A stretch of DNA of 64,000 nt, taken from positions 1 to 64,000 of the IMG/VR virus record IMGVR_UViG_3300027762_000294. One strand, 5' to 3'. The position numbers and the translations under genes are program-made. Source of the stretch: a virus. Below, piece after piece: positions 15,601 through 23,400 of this stretch (position 1 is its first letter; each line of letters begins with the position of its first letter). The notes under the pieces are model-generated. The model did no database searches, was not told where the DNA came from, and saw only the letters and a list, made by a program, of their open reading frames with translations.

Positions 15601-15630
15601 TTGACTTTTGATTTAAAGCTATGATACAAT
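15601..15630 (+). promoter_or_regulatory. Sigma70-like promoter for the envelope cassette
   Basis: TTGACT at 15601-15606 and TACAAT at 15625-15630 with an 18-base spacer. It lies 33 bases before the L,D-transpeptidase ATG and directly after the methylase stop. Confidence 0.82.
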
Positions 15631-15662
15631 GGTTTCATCTTAACAAACGAGGTAACAACAAA

Positions 15663-16232
15663 ATGAAATACCATATTATATGGGCAATGATATCGGCAAT
15701 GCTATTTAGTGTAAGTGTTAACGCAGGGATCTCAGGAATTGCTGATGATGTTCCCCCGGGCATCTACCGGCTTTTGATAGATATAGACAAGCAACGGATG
15801 TATGTCGAGTTTGACCGCGTGATCATTAACGACTTCCCGGTGTCTACAGGTAAGGGAGGAACTAGCGATCGTCATGGTAGTCATGGCACGCCTACAGGCG
15901 TGTTTCAGATTAAGCAAAAGGTTGGGGCGGGTGCCAAAATTTTAACCCGGTTTAAAGGGTTGAAAAATGTGGGTATGGCAAAGCTAAATCAACCCGGGGA
16001 TGCTATTACAACACGGGTAATGACTTTAAAGGACGCCCCTGGCAACCGTAGTAATGTCGAATCACGGCGTATTTATATTCACGGCACTTCAGATGAACTC
16101 AATATTGGAAAACCAGTTTCAATGGGTTGCATACGAATGTTAAACAAGGATGTTGTTTGGTTATTTGACCGTGTTAAAGTTGGCACCACCGTGATCATTC
16201 AACAGAGTGTAATTGTAGAGGGGGTCGGATGA
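15663..16232 (+). CDS. Secreted L,D-transpeptidase (YkuD family)
   Basis: YkuD enzymes form 3-3 cross-links in peptidoglycan or attach proteins to it, in the periplasm or cell wall. The signature is complete: H140 (YIHGTSDE) and the catalytic C156 in SMGCIRM. A cleavable signal peptide covers residues 1-20 (MKYHIIWAMISAMLFSVSVN, then AG). The ATG at 15663 is chosen because it starts the signal peptide and is preceded by GAGG. The length (189 aa) fits a single catalytic domain. It overlaps the lytic transglycosylase gene by four bases. A phage-borne cross-linking enzyme beside lytic enzymes is unusual; it could strengthen or remodel the wall of an infected cell, or delay superinfection. That role is inference. 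Confidence 0.93.
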   Translation: MKYHIIWAMISAMLFSVSVNAGISGIADDVPPGIYRLLIDIDKQRMYVEFDRVIINDFPVSTGKGGTSDRHGSHGTPTGVFQIKQKVGAGAKILTRFKGLKNVGMAKLNQPGDAITTRVMTLKDAPGNRSNVESRRIYIHGTSDELNIGKPVSMGCIRMLNKDVVWLFDRVKVGTTVIIQQSVIVEGVG

Positions 16233-17341
16233 GAGGGTTCTTAGGACTTGTATTGTTGTTTATGACACTCAACTCATATGGGGTTGGACCTCCTTTTAAG
16301 TTAGTAGATACTGTCAGTGACGATTTTTATGAAATATCTTCTGTTTGCTTGGATTTGTTAGGGTTTAACGGTCCCACTAACCCTAATTATGATATAGCCC
16401 CTTTGTTTAACGAAATACGACACTTAGAGCAGGAAGTTCTAAGCAAATATGTTACACGTGAACCAGGTATAGAAATGTTGAGGTTAAAGTTGGCTTGTTG
16501 GGCAATTGAACACGAACTTGTTGTTAGTAGACAAAATTGGGAGCATATAGTAGGATTAATTCATCAGGAGAGTCTCAACCGTACTACAGCTGTATCTAGG
16601 GTTGGCGCTATGGGATTGACTCAAGTGATGCCAGGTACCCACTTCAGCTATTGTCAAACAGACAATGAGTATAAGAAAACTAAGAAGTGGACTATCCAAC
16701 AATACAAGGTAGAGTTGTTGTTGCATACCGTAAACAAGGAGAGACCGAAATATGTGGGAACTGGTAAAAATCGTAAGGTATATAAGATCCCAAAAGATTT
16801 TACAGTGTTGAAAGGTGATTACAAGCTGAAGGTTGCACAGTGCGGTGTATATTATTTACTGCGTATTTTGCCTAGAGAGATCACCATTATGCCCAATTCA
16901 TCACATCTTTCTGCTGCGTTTAACGGTGGACCTGGCAAAGCAAAGTTTGTATTACTCAATGGTGATTGGACGGCTTTACATGATGAAACAGTCAACTACG
17001 TTATAAAAGTTAAGGAACATACAGCTCGTTTAACCGATAATGTCCCGACATTATCGGGCATGAAAGGGATGGCGCAAGACGGTTATTTTGCAGAACTTAA
17101 CCGGTTGGGTACCGTTGATCACCCGTATAAACCATGGTATACACGGTTTATGTGTAACCCAAATCCAAATACATACAGGGAGTTCATAAGGAATTATGGA
17201 ATTGATAACCCGTTTATGGTACATATAGGAAACGATCCGTTTTTGCATAGTAATCACGTAAATTGTTTACAAGAATCATCGACATTGGCATGCAGTGTGT
17301 TGAGGGAAGCGATGAAATCAGGGAACCCGGTATGTAAATAA
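16229..17341 (+). CDS. Secreted lytic transglycosylase-like protein (SLT fold)
   Basis: Lytic transglycosylases cut the glycan strand of peptidoglycan. The catalytic glutamate is E114 in IHQESLN, followed by the family block RVGAMGLTQVMP at about residues 127-138. A later AAFNGGPGKAKF (about residue 230) matches the conserved A-Y-N-G-G-x-G motif. The N-terminus (MRGFLGLVLLFMTLNSYG) is a signal peptide. At 370 residues it carries about 120 extra C-terminal residues with several cysteines (about six in the last 70), perhaps disulfide-linked in the periplasm. It is coupled to the transpeptidase gene by ATGA and followed by a hairpin. Confidence 0.88.
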   Translation: MRGFLGLVLLFMTLNSYGVGPPFKLVDTVSDDFYEISSVCLDLLGFNGPTNPNYDIAPLFNEIRHLEQEVLSKYVTREPGIEMLRLKLACWAIEHELVVSRQNWEHIVGLIHQESLNRTTAVSRVGAMGLTQVMPGTHFSYCQTDNEYKKTKKWTIQQYKVELLLHTVNKERPKYVGTGKNRKVYKIPKDFTVLKGDYKLKVAQCGVYYLLRILPREITIMPNSSHLSAAFNGGPGKAKFVLLNGDWTALHDETVNYVIKVKEHTARLTDNVPTLSGMKGMAQDGYFAELNRLGTVDHPYKPWYTRFMCNPNPNTYREFIRNYGIDNPFMVHIGNDPFLHSNHVNCLQESSTLACSVLREAMKSGNPVCK

Positions 17342-17351
17342 GCACTAACAA

Positions 17352-17373
17352 CCTGCCCCGCCTAAGGGGCAGG
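17352..17373 (+). promoter_or_regulatory. Hairpin abutting a ribosome site
   Basis: CCTGCCCC/GGGGCAGG with a six-base loop. The AGG of the right arm is the beginning of the AGGAG ribosome site of the next gene, so folding could limit its translation. Confidence 0.7.
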
Positions 17374-17384
17374 AGAAAAGGACC

Positions 17385-17549
17385 ATGATACTAAACTCGG
17401 TAATCCTACCCCTAATTATAGCATACTTGATAATTAGGTTTAAAATGTTCTTGACTTTGTTTGGTTTATTAGCTATAATTTCTTTGTATATTCAAGGAGG
17501 AATTGAACTGTGTGGTTTCCTAAATTTTCTACCCTGGAACTTATTTTAA
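17385..17549 (+). CDS. Small membrane protein (54 aa)
   Basis: Two hydrophobic segments (SVILPLIIAYLII and FLTLFGLLAIISLYI) are separated by a short basic turn (RFKM), so the product should span the membrane twice. AGGAGAAAAGGA precedes the ATG. It sits between a lytic transglycosylase and other envelope genes and could be a holin, pinholin or lysis regulator. Size alone does not decide. A promoter lies inside the gene. Confidence 0.68.
   Translation: MILNSVILPLIIAYLIIRFKMFLTLFGLLAIISLYIQGGIELCGFLNFLPWNLF
17451..17479 (+). promoter_or_regulatory. Sigma70-like promoter inside a small gene
   Basis: TTGACT at 17451-17456 and TATAAT at 17474-17479 with a 17-base spacer. It is placed to transcribe 17510 and the genes that follow. 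Confidence 0.75.
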
Positions 17550-17578
17550 TTTTAATTGTGGTGATACTCATCATCTAA
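17510..17578 (+). CDS. Possible 22-residue membrane peptide
   Basis: A GTG codon follows a perfect AAGGAGG by eight bases and opens a frame encoding WFPKFST and then one hydrophobic helix (LILILIVVILII) to the stop. It overlaps the end of the gene at 17385. The strong ribosome site is the main support. It would be a single-pass micro-protein of unknown role. Confidence 0.5.
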   Translation: MWFPKFSTLELILILIVVILII

Positions 17579-17599
17579 CATAATAGAGGTCAATTGTAT

Positions 17600-18232
17600 A
17601 TGTATGACAGAGCAGAGCTTGCGTTATTCGGGCATAGTCATTATCGTCATCTGGATAAACCCTTTTTCTCATTAGGAGAGATATTAACTACTTGTTATTG
17701 GCGGGGTAGTGTTGAGGATGCCTTAAATAAGATTGACTCAGAAAACGTAATGTGCTTACCTGGACTAAAGTGGTATGTTAGTGTAGAGGGCGTTATTGAG
17801 TTAGCACATTCATCTTCAAATTTGCGGTTAAACCTCTTTGAATATCGCACTATGTCCAACGTAGATTCTCTAGGGGTTGAAATTATGTTGTGGGATATTT
17901 TTAAGAAAGCGTTCCCTTATTTCAAATTTGTCCTTCACCCGTCCCCCGAGATGGGATTACCTGACATAATGTGCTCGTATCAAGGAAAAGATGTTGTGGG
18001 GATTGTATTCCTGAAGCATCACCTTGACGCCTCTCTAGTGTTTTTTCGTGAAAAGGCAATCCGCGAGCGGTTTTCGGATATTGAGGTAGATAAGTTACAC
18101 TTATATGAAGCCTCTCTGGATTTTTACTTAACACAATACTTGAGAAATGTTGCGTTTGTCCTGTCTAAACGAATCAACATGAGTTACGATGAGTTTTTCA
18201 AAACCCATTTAAGATTGGAGGCAATATGTTAA
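17600..18232 (+). CDS. BRO-N-like protein with a degenerate PD-(D/E)XK domain (210 aa)
   Basis: The N-terminal 90 residues (FFSLGEIL, ALNKIDSEN, WYVSVEGVIELA) have the look of phage BRO-N/antirepressor domains and match the small protein at 4051. The second half (LGVEIMLWDIFKKAFPYFKF, GLPDIMCSY, VVGIVFLKHH) aligns by eye with the nuclease domain of the 28222 protein. The E-x-D of that domain (AIEIDEY) is replaced by GIVFLK. It is therefore probably a catalytically dead relative. The ATG at 17600 is preferred to the TTG at 17594 because GAGGT lies ten bases before it. It overlaps the next gene by seven bases. A DNA-binding regulator is a reasonable guess. Confidence 0.7.
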   Translation: MYDRAELALFGHSHYRHLDKPFFSLGEILTTCYWRGSVEDALNKIDSENVMCLPGLKWYVSVEGVIELAHSSSNLRLNLFEYRTMSNVDSLGVEIMLWDIFKKAFPYFKFVLHPSPEMGLPDIMCSYQGKDVVGIVFLKHHLDASLVFFREKAIRERFSDIEVDKLHLYEASLDFYLTQYLRNVAFVLSKRINMSYDEFFKTHLRLEAIC

Positions 18233-18480
18233 ATTTTAAAACAAACGATGTTCGGTTGATTATGATTTCTATCCTGATAATGGTTGTGAGTTTTTTGTCT
18301 GCTATCTCAATACCCATATGGGTAGTTTTTTTTCTTGGAATAGTTTTAATTTTTGGTATGGCGATGGGTATGTTATTTATGGTAGAAAAACCCCATCCGG
18401 TAACACTCGGCGCTGTCATTACTGCGATGATGTTTGTAACAAACATGATTGTTTCATTACTAATCCCAGCCTTTAGTTAA
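18226..18480 (+). CDS. Three-helix membrane protein (84 aa)
   Basis: Three hydrophobic segments can be read: residues about 10-28 (IMISILIMVVSFLSAISI), 30-48 (WVVFFLGIVLIFGMAMGM) and 60-83 (GAVITAMMFVTNMIVSLLI). Length and topology fit a class I holin, which makes membrane holes at lysis. The neighbouring secreted muralytic enzymes support this, but the XhlA-like protein at 56190 is a rival. The ribosome site is TTGGAGG and the start overlaps the previous gene. Confidence 0.75.
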   Translation: MLNFKTNDVRLIMISILIMVVSFLSAISIPIWVVFFLGIVLIFGMAMGMLFMVEKPHPVTLGAVITAMMFVTNMIVSLLIPAFS

Positions 18481-18489
18481 ACCCTTCAA

Positions 18490-18509
18490 CTGCCGGCTTA
18501 AGCCGGCAG
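18490..18509 (+). promoter_or_regulatory. Perfect hairpin overlapping a ribosome site
   Basis: CTGCCGGC/GCCGGCAG with loop TTAA. Its last two bases are part of the AGGAGG ribosome site of the gene at 18520, so RNA folding could compete with ribosome binding. Confidence 0.75.
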
Positions 18510-18519
18510 GAGGTAAAAT

Positions 18520-18873
18520 ATGTTAGAATTAGTGTTGCTTATTGCATTGCACGTTCCTGCCAACACGATATACGATACCCAAAATAACACGAATGCGCAA
18601 AATATGATCGCAATTCGTCGTATGATTGGAAAACTACACAGTTGTTTGAAGAATCCCAAATGTCCATATTTGCATCAAGCTAGATTGTTCAACATTTTTG
18701 ACGGTAACCCCACACCGACGTCATGGCGTGTGTTTGTGGCTTCTGCAACTAGGGGAGCCCCTAACAATTTGGTAAAGGCAATACGCAAATGTGATGAGTT
18801 AAAAGCCGAATATACCGGTTGTCTCAATGGAGGTGTGCAGCAATGCGACACATTGCAAAAAGGGCTCTACTAA
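18520..18873 (+). CDS. Possible secreted cysteine-containing protein (117 aa)
   Basis: Not recognised. The first 14 residues (MLELVLLIALHVPA) resemble a short signal peptide, although without a basic start. The mature part holds five cysteines (CLKNPKC, KCDEL, TGC, QQC), which suggests disulfides in the periplasm. AGGAGG precedes the ATG. The gene overlaps the next one by 31 bases in another frame. It is part of the envelope cassette and could be a partner of the lipoprotein peptidase, which is inference. Confidence 0.72.
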   Translation: MLELVLLIALHVPANTIYDTQNNTNAQNMIAIRRMIGKLHSCLKNPKCPYLHQARLFNIFDGNPTPTSWRVFVASATRGAPNNLVKAIRKCDELKAEYTGCLNGGVQQCDTLQKGLY

Positions 18874-19433
18874 TCTTCATCATTTTGCAAACATCTTGTA
18901 CGGTAGTTGTTTCAAATAAGGAACAGCTACCTCCTATAGAACCCTTGTATCAAGAGCATGTAGAATGTGTTTTTAACTCAATACAAGCGGTCCTTCCTAA
19001 TGTACGGGCAAGGATGGTTGTTGATGGTAGTGGACAAATGGGAAGTCAAGTAAGAGTAAATGAGCGCTTGATAATTATTAACCGGGGATTGATACACAAA
19101 CCCGTGAATCAGTTAGCCGGGGTTATAGCTCACGAATTTGCACATTTAGCCATGCGTGATGAAAAGTTCTTGTCCGATTACTCGGGTTTATATGGGCGTA
19201 GGTTAAATGAGTTGTGGGCTGACAAACTGGCTGTGATGATAGTTCAGTGGGCGGGGTTTGACCCTTATGGGCTTAGTGACTACATTACTAGCTGGGGTCC
19301 TGATTCAATCCCTGAATTCGCATCTACACATCCATCTAATATGAGGAGGGTACAGAATATACATTTTAAGATAGGGCAGGTTAAAGTGCCTGTTATTCGA
19401 CAACATAACTGCGGGAGCTTAAATGACTTTTGA
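18843..19433 (+). CDS. M48-type zinc metallopeptidase lipoprotein
   Basis: A zinc protease anchored by lipid. H97-E98-x-x-H101 (AHEFAHLA) is the HExxH zinc motif, and E123 in NELWADKLAV is the third ligand, an arrangement like M48/BepA peptidases. The N-terminus (MRHIAKRALLIFIILQTSC) is a lipoprotein signal with C19 as the lipidated residue. The ATG at 18843 is chosen over 18819 because GGAGG lies nine bases before it and it begins the signal. M48 lipoproteins in bacteria act in outer-membrane protein quality control. In a phage it might act on envelope proteins during entry exclusion or lysis. The next gene overlaps its stop by 11 bases. Confidence 0.85.
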   Translation: MRHIAKRALLIFIILQTSCTVVVSNKEQLPPIEPLYQEHVECVFNSIQAVLPNVRARMVVDGSGQMGSQVRVNERLIIINRGLIHKPVNQLAGVIAHEFAHLAMRDEKFLSDYSGLYGRRLNELWADKLAVMIVQWAGFDPYGLSDYITSWGPDSIPEFASTHPSNMRRVQNIHFKIGQVKVPVIRQHNCGSLNDF

Positions 19434-19635
19434 ACAATTTCATTATTACAGTCACCTTTGGGTGACCGTATTTATACTTGTGGTAACCCTTTTTGGCGTT
19501 GGGAAGACGATTATAACAAGGAAAGAATATGTTTACCCACAATGGTTGGGTGTTGCAAATGGAATAGCGTCATTATATGCTATCGTTTTACTGTGGATGG
19601 CATTGCCTATGATAGCACAGGTTTATGGATTATGA
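19423..19635 (+). CDS. Two-helix membrane protein (70 aa)
   Basis: Two hydrophobic stretches are visible: residues 11-27 (LWVTVFILVVTLFGVGK) and 42-64 (GVANGIASLYAIVLLWMALPMI), joined by a basic turn (TIITRKEY). It overlaps the peptidase gene by 11 bases and the next by four (ATGA). Possibly a spanin-like or holin-related membrane partner in the envelope cassette; no family is recognised. Confidence 0.72.
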   Translation: MTFEQFHYYSHLWVTVFILVVTLFGVGKTIITRKEYVYPQWLGVANGIASLYAIVLLWMALPMIAQVYGL

Positions 19636-20027
19636 TCTACAATAATCAAGAAACAGGGGGGAGATTTAAACTCACAGAACACCATAACTCGGGGGATATA
19701 AAGCCTGTCCAGATTTTTGACAACGGCTCCTTTAACATTTTAGGAGACCCCATAGAACCTGTATATGCCCAGGTTAGGGTATTTGTCCTGTTTACCCCAA
19801 GTTGGCAAGTAGACAGTTATAGTGCGCTACATGACCCTCAATCAGGATTGTTTTTCATGACAGAGCGGATGAGGTCTGTTGGAGATGGGACTAACAGCGC
19901 CTCTATATTTACCGCGGCTGTAAATGGGGAAGAGGTCATGCTTCAACCCTTACACTTTGATATACACGGATTTCTAATTTTAGGAGGAATAACCGATGAG
20001 CTATCAAGCGTTATCAGATTTAATTGA
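19632..20027 (+). CDS. Unknown protein (131 aa)
   Basis: Not recognised. The ATG at 19632 overlaps the previous stop by four bases (ATGA) and replaces a much longer frame that would run through the membrane protein. The product is beta-rich (YAQVRVFVLFTPSW, EEVMLQPLHFDIHGFLILGG) with no signal peptide or membrane segment. Its last 32 bases overlap the next gene. Confidence 0.75.
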   Translation: MIYNNQETGGRFKLTEHHNSGDIKPVQIFDNGSFNILGDPIEPVYAQVRVFVLFTPSWQVDSYSALHDPQSGLFFMTERMRSVGDGTNSASIFTAAVNGEEVMLQPLHFDIHGFLILGGITDELSSVIRFN

Positions 20028-20175
20028 CCAACTTCTATACACCTTAACTGTGTTGATTGAACAATCGATTAGTTATGTTGATGAAGGTGAGCTCAATCTT
20101 GAGGATTTTAGACTGCTGCTGTTAGAGGGTCTTACAAATTTAAAGAATGATGTTAAGCGAGAGGTATTACAATGA
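19996..20175 (+). CDS. Small helical protein (59 aa)
   Basis: The ATG follows TAGGAGGAATAACCG, a strong ribosome site, and opens a frame for an acidic, helical product (MSYQALSDLIDQLLYTL, then DFRLLLLEGL). It overlaps the previous gene by 32 bases and the next by four (ATGA). Function unknown. The site strength and tight packing support expression. Confidence 0.68.
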   Translation: MSYQALSDLIDQLLYTLTVLIEQSISYVDEGELNLEDFRLLLLEGLTNLKNDVKREVLQ

Positions 20176-20342
20176 CCCCCGCAACAGCTTACTTTATATT
20201 GGACGAAATAGACCAAGCGTATATAGAATTTTTAACAACTTACGATGAGGAATATCCATTACCTCCAGAGGTAATATGTACTTTGTTGTTAGAACCTCTT
20301 GACGAAGCTATAGATACTGTAAATCACTGGAATCTATCTTAA
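20172..20342 (+). CDS. Small acidic protein (56 aa)
   Basis: It starts on an ATGA overlap with the preceding small gene and ends just before a terminator. The product is acidic and helical (TAYFILDEIDQAYIEFL) with a central YPLPPEV. No family recognised. It is the last gene of the transcript. Confidence 0.62.
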   Translation: MTPATAYFILDEIDQAYIEFLTTYDEEYPLPPEVICTLLLEPLDEAIDTVNHWNLS

Positions 20343-20350
20343 CATCATAA

Positions 20351-20399
20351 CAATCCAGGAAAAGAAGAAATCATTCCCTTCCTTTCTTGGATTTTTTTT
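20351..20399 (+). terminator. Rho-independent terminator (AATCCAAG family)
   Basis: AATCCAGGAAAAGAAG pairs with CTTCCTTTCTTGGATT around a short loop and runs into a T-tract. It closes the envelope cassette and lies 18 bases before the primase-helicase gene. Confidence 0.88.
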
Positions 20400-20416
20400 A
20401 AAAAGGATTAGGTAGA

Positions 20417-23400
20417 ATGAACTTTGAGATTAAAGTAAAAGGGGTGGGATCAAAGATAATCATTGATTCTACCAACCCAAAATGGAACCTCCTTAGTAGT
20501 CCCAAGTATACCCACCCAGCATACACATATAGACTTTTTAAGGCAAACGGGGAAAGCACATGCGATTTGTCGGTATTATTAACCTCTAATGACAAACTCT
20601 TGTTATACCGTTATTCTAAAGGCTTTGAAAGCAGTGTGTATGAAGGTGTTCATCCGGGTTTATATGCCGAGGTAGAAGCCAGAGTAGGATCTGTGCCCAC
20701 TATTAAGGTTGGGGAAACAATTTCAAAACCCGTAGGGGAGCCCTCCCATAACCATCAACTATTACATTGCCCAAACTCGATCCCTGAATCGGTGGTAGCG
20801 GATTTTAAGAAAAGAGGGGTTCCCTTAAGGTTGTTGGTTGAACTAGGGTATTATCTGATTGAGAAACGGCTTTATACACCTGCCTATATTATCGAAACGG
20901 GGGAGCTTTGTCCTTTTGTTTGTAGAGATCCTGGAAACGATAAACATCACAAACGTACTTTAAAAGGGAGTAAATTTGCGTCCTTTGCCTGGATAAAGTC
21001 TTCTGTTGAGGAGTGCGAAACCTTAATCGTTTGTGAGGGAATAATGACGGCTCTAGCAATTGCTAATTATTTTCCCAACCAACATGTAGTTTCAGTAGGA
21101 GCCCATAACAATTACCCTAACCTTATTAACGATACCGCTTTAAGTAGATATTTTCCTGAGGTAACCACGGTAGTCATAGTTCCCGATGTGGATTCTAATC
21201 ATCATTCAACGGATAGTATTTCTAAACTCACTATAAATTCAGAAAAAGTGAGACTGGCTATTTTTCCTATGAACCCGTCGACTTTGAAAGGGGATTTTGG
21301 TGATTTGAAAAGTAAGACTGCCCAGAGGGTTGCAGCTGCCTTGTTTGAGTTTATTGCCTTTGCATCAGGGAAAACTTTAGCAAACCGTCTTTACTATGAA
21401 CGTAAAGTCACACCTTGCACTTTGAATAACAACCCCGGGGATTTACCCATGATTCAAGGGAGCAAAACCACTTCGTTTTTAGAGCCCATGGGGTTTTTAA
21501 ATAATTTTTTAAGGTTAGGTCCCAAGTCATTCTATTGCGTTCCTCATCAATTAGTAGTGAGCTTAGAGCAACTAACTTCTTTAATTGAATCACCAGCAAC
21601 AATGATTCCTTATACCAGTGCATTAACCGATCTTATGGGAAACGAGCCTAAGGGTAGTGCCGTGTATAAAGAAGCACAAGCAGTTCTAGATAAAATCAAA
21701 AGATGGTCTACTGACACACTAATAAGTAACATACCTAATCATCCATTGCTTAGACTGGATATGTACGGTTTTGCATTTAAGAATGGGTACTTTATGCATG
21801 ATGGTAGCAATCATTGGTTTGTTACAGATAACAAAACACGTCCAGCTGCCGTGAATTTACGATACCCACCCATTCACTTAGAGTACGTTCCTGAAGCTAT
21901 CGACGACATAGCTAAACAAGAAGTTGAGTTTGTTTTGGGTCACTGTATGTGTGGAGGGAGTCGTAAGTCAAAAGAATCTGTGGCGCGTATGTTGAGGTCA
22001 TTGTTTTTTGGCAATGAAGACCATATAGCAACCCATGCAAGATCTATATATGTTGTTGAAGGCACGGGCGGGATTGGTAAATCGCAGCTAGGGTTATTAA
22101 TAAAATCAATGGACCCTTATGCGGGTGACATTAACCCCATGAGTGTGGCTTCTAAAAACAAGTCTCAATTTCATTTCACACATGAGGATGCGTTAAAATC
22201 AATAAAGATTTTAGATGATGCACCTCCTATATTTGGGGATGTTAGCTTTCTCAAAACCAGTGCTACCGGTGGTGAAATGCGAACAGAAGGCAAATTCCAG
22301 AATCCGGTATATGTAGAAACATGTGCCTCAATGGTATTTGTTTATAATGAAACTCCTAAATTTGACAATGACACTGGATTAGAGCGTCGGTTGAGATATG
22401 TAACATTAGAGGGAAAACGTAACAATTCGATTAAAGTAGATACTTTGGGAACGCTGTCTAAACACTTACCAGCCGTTTTCAACTGGATTTGCGAAAACAT
22501 CAACACCGTGGTGTCTGATGAGGATTTTTATCGCAGCACCAAAACAGAAGTTCCCGCTGATGTTATGGCGTTTGCAGAAGCCGTATTTACACCGTCATTT
22601 AATTCCAATCCGGCACTATCAACTTCTGAACTCATGTTTTTCAAACGAGTTTTCATTCAGGACGAGAACGAATGTAAAAAATTAAAGCCTAAGGAAAGGA
22701 CAACACTTTGGCAAAATACCAATCGCAAACAAGAACCTCAATATTCTCTATTCGACGGCTATAAGCGAACCTTAGGGTTGAAGAATAATATATCGCACAG
22801 TCAATTTGAAGATAAATTACGAATTGCTCTGTCGTATAGACAAGTACAACAACAGTTTTTGGGAGTTGAACCCACGCAGTCCCTGTATAATTACAGGGAA
22901 TTGTTTTTCACTGTAAACTCCAAAACTCAATATGTGCGAATGAGATTAGAGCAAATTCATGAAAACCCAGATGACCAGGATCCTGTAACACCACCTCCTG
23001 AAAAACAGAATAAGGATATCGTTCCTATAAATCAAGTGAGTCCCGTCCCACAAAAACCTGTTATTGATGGGTATTTCCAGGGAGAGGACAGTTTCTTAGA
23101 TATAGTTTGGCACCTTCAGAATTTTAAAGAGTGGGAGAGATCTGAAGATTTACTTTGGATTGTGTATAATCCAAACAAGGACAAAGAATTTGAAGGATTT
23201 TTAAAGACTAACTATCACGGGGATGAATTAACCAACTTACTTCGGTTGTTGAGAATGTATAGAGAGCCTCTTGTTGCTGTAAAATCAAACAACTTCCTCT
23301 CACCTGAATTACATACTGCTGTGTTGGATGACTTTGAATTCGCAACCCTCACGGATATGTTTCCTGAAAAATTATCTGAATTGAGTGATTTGAAAGATAA

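Noticed and set aside
19458-20027. 189-residue reading of the gene ending at 20027
   Set aside because: The first 58 codons run through the membrane-protein gene at 19423; the ATGA overlap start at 19632 is more natural.
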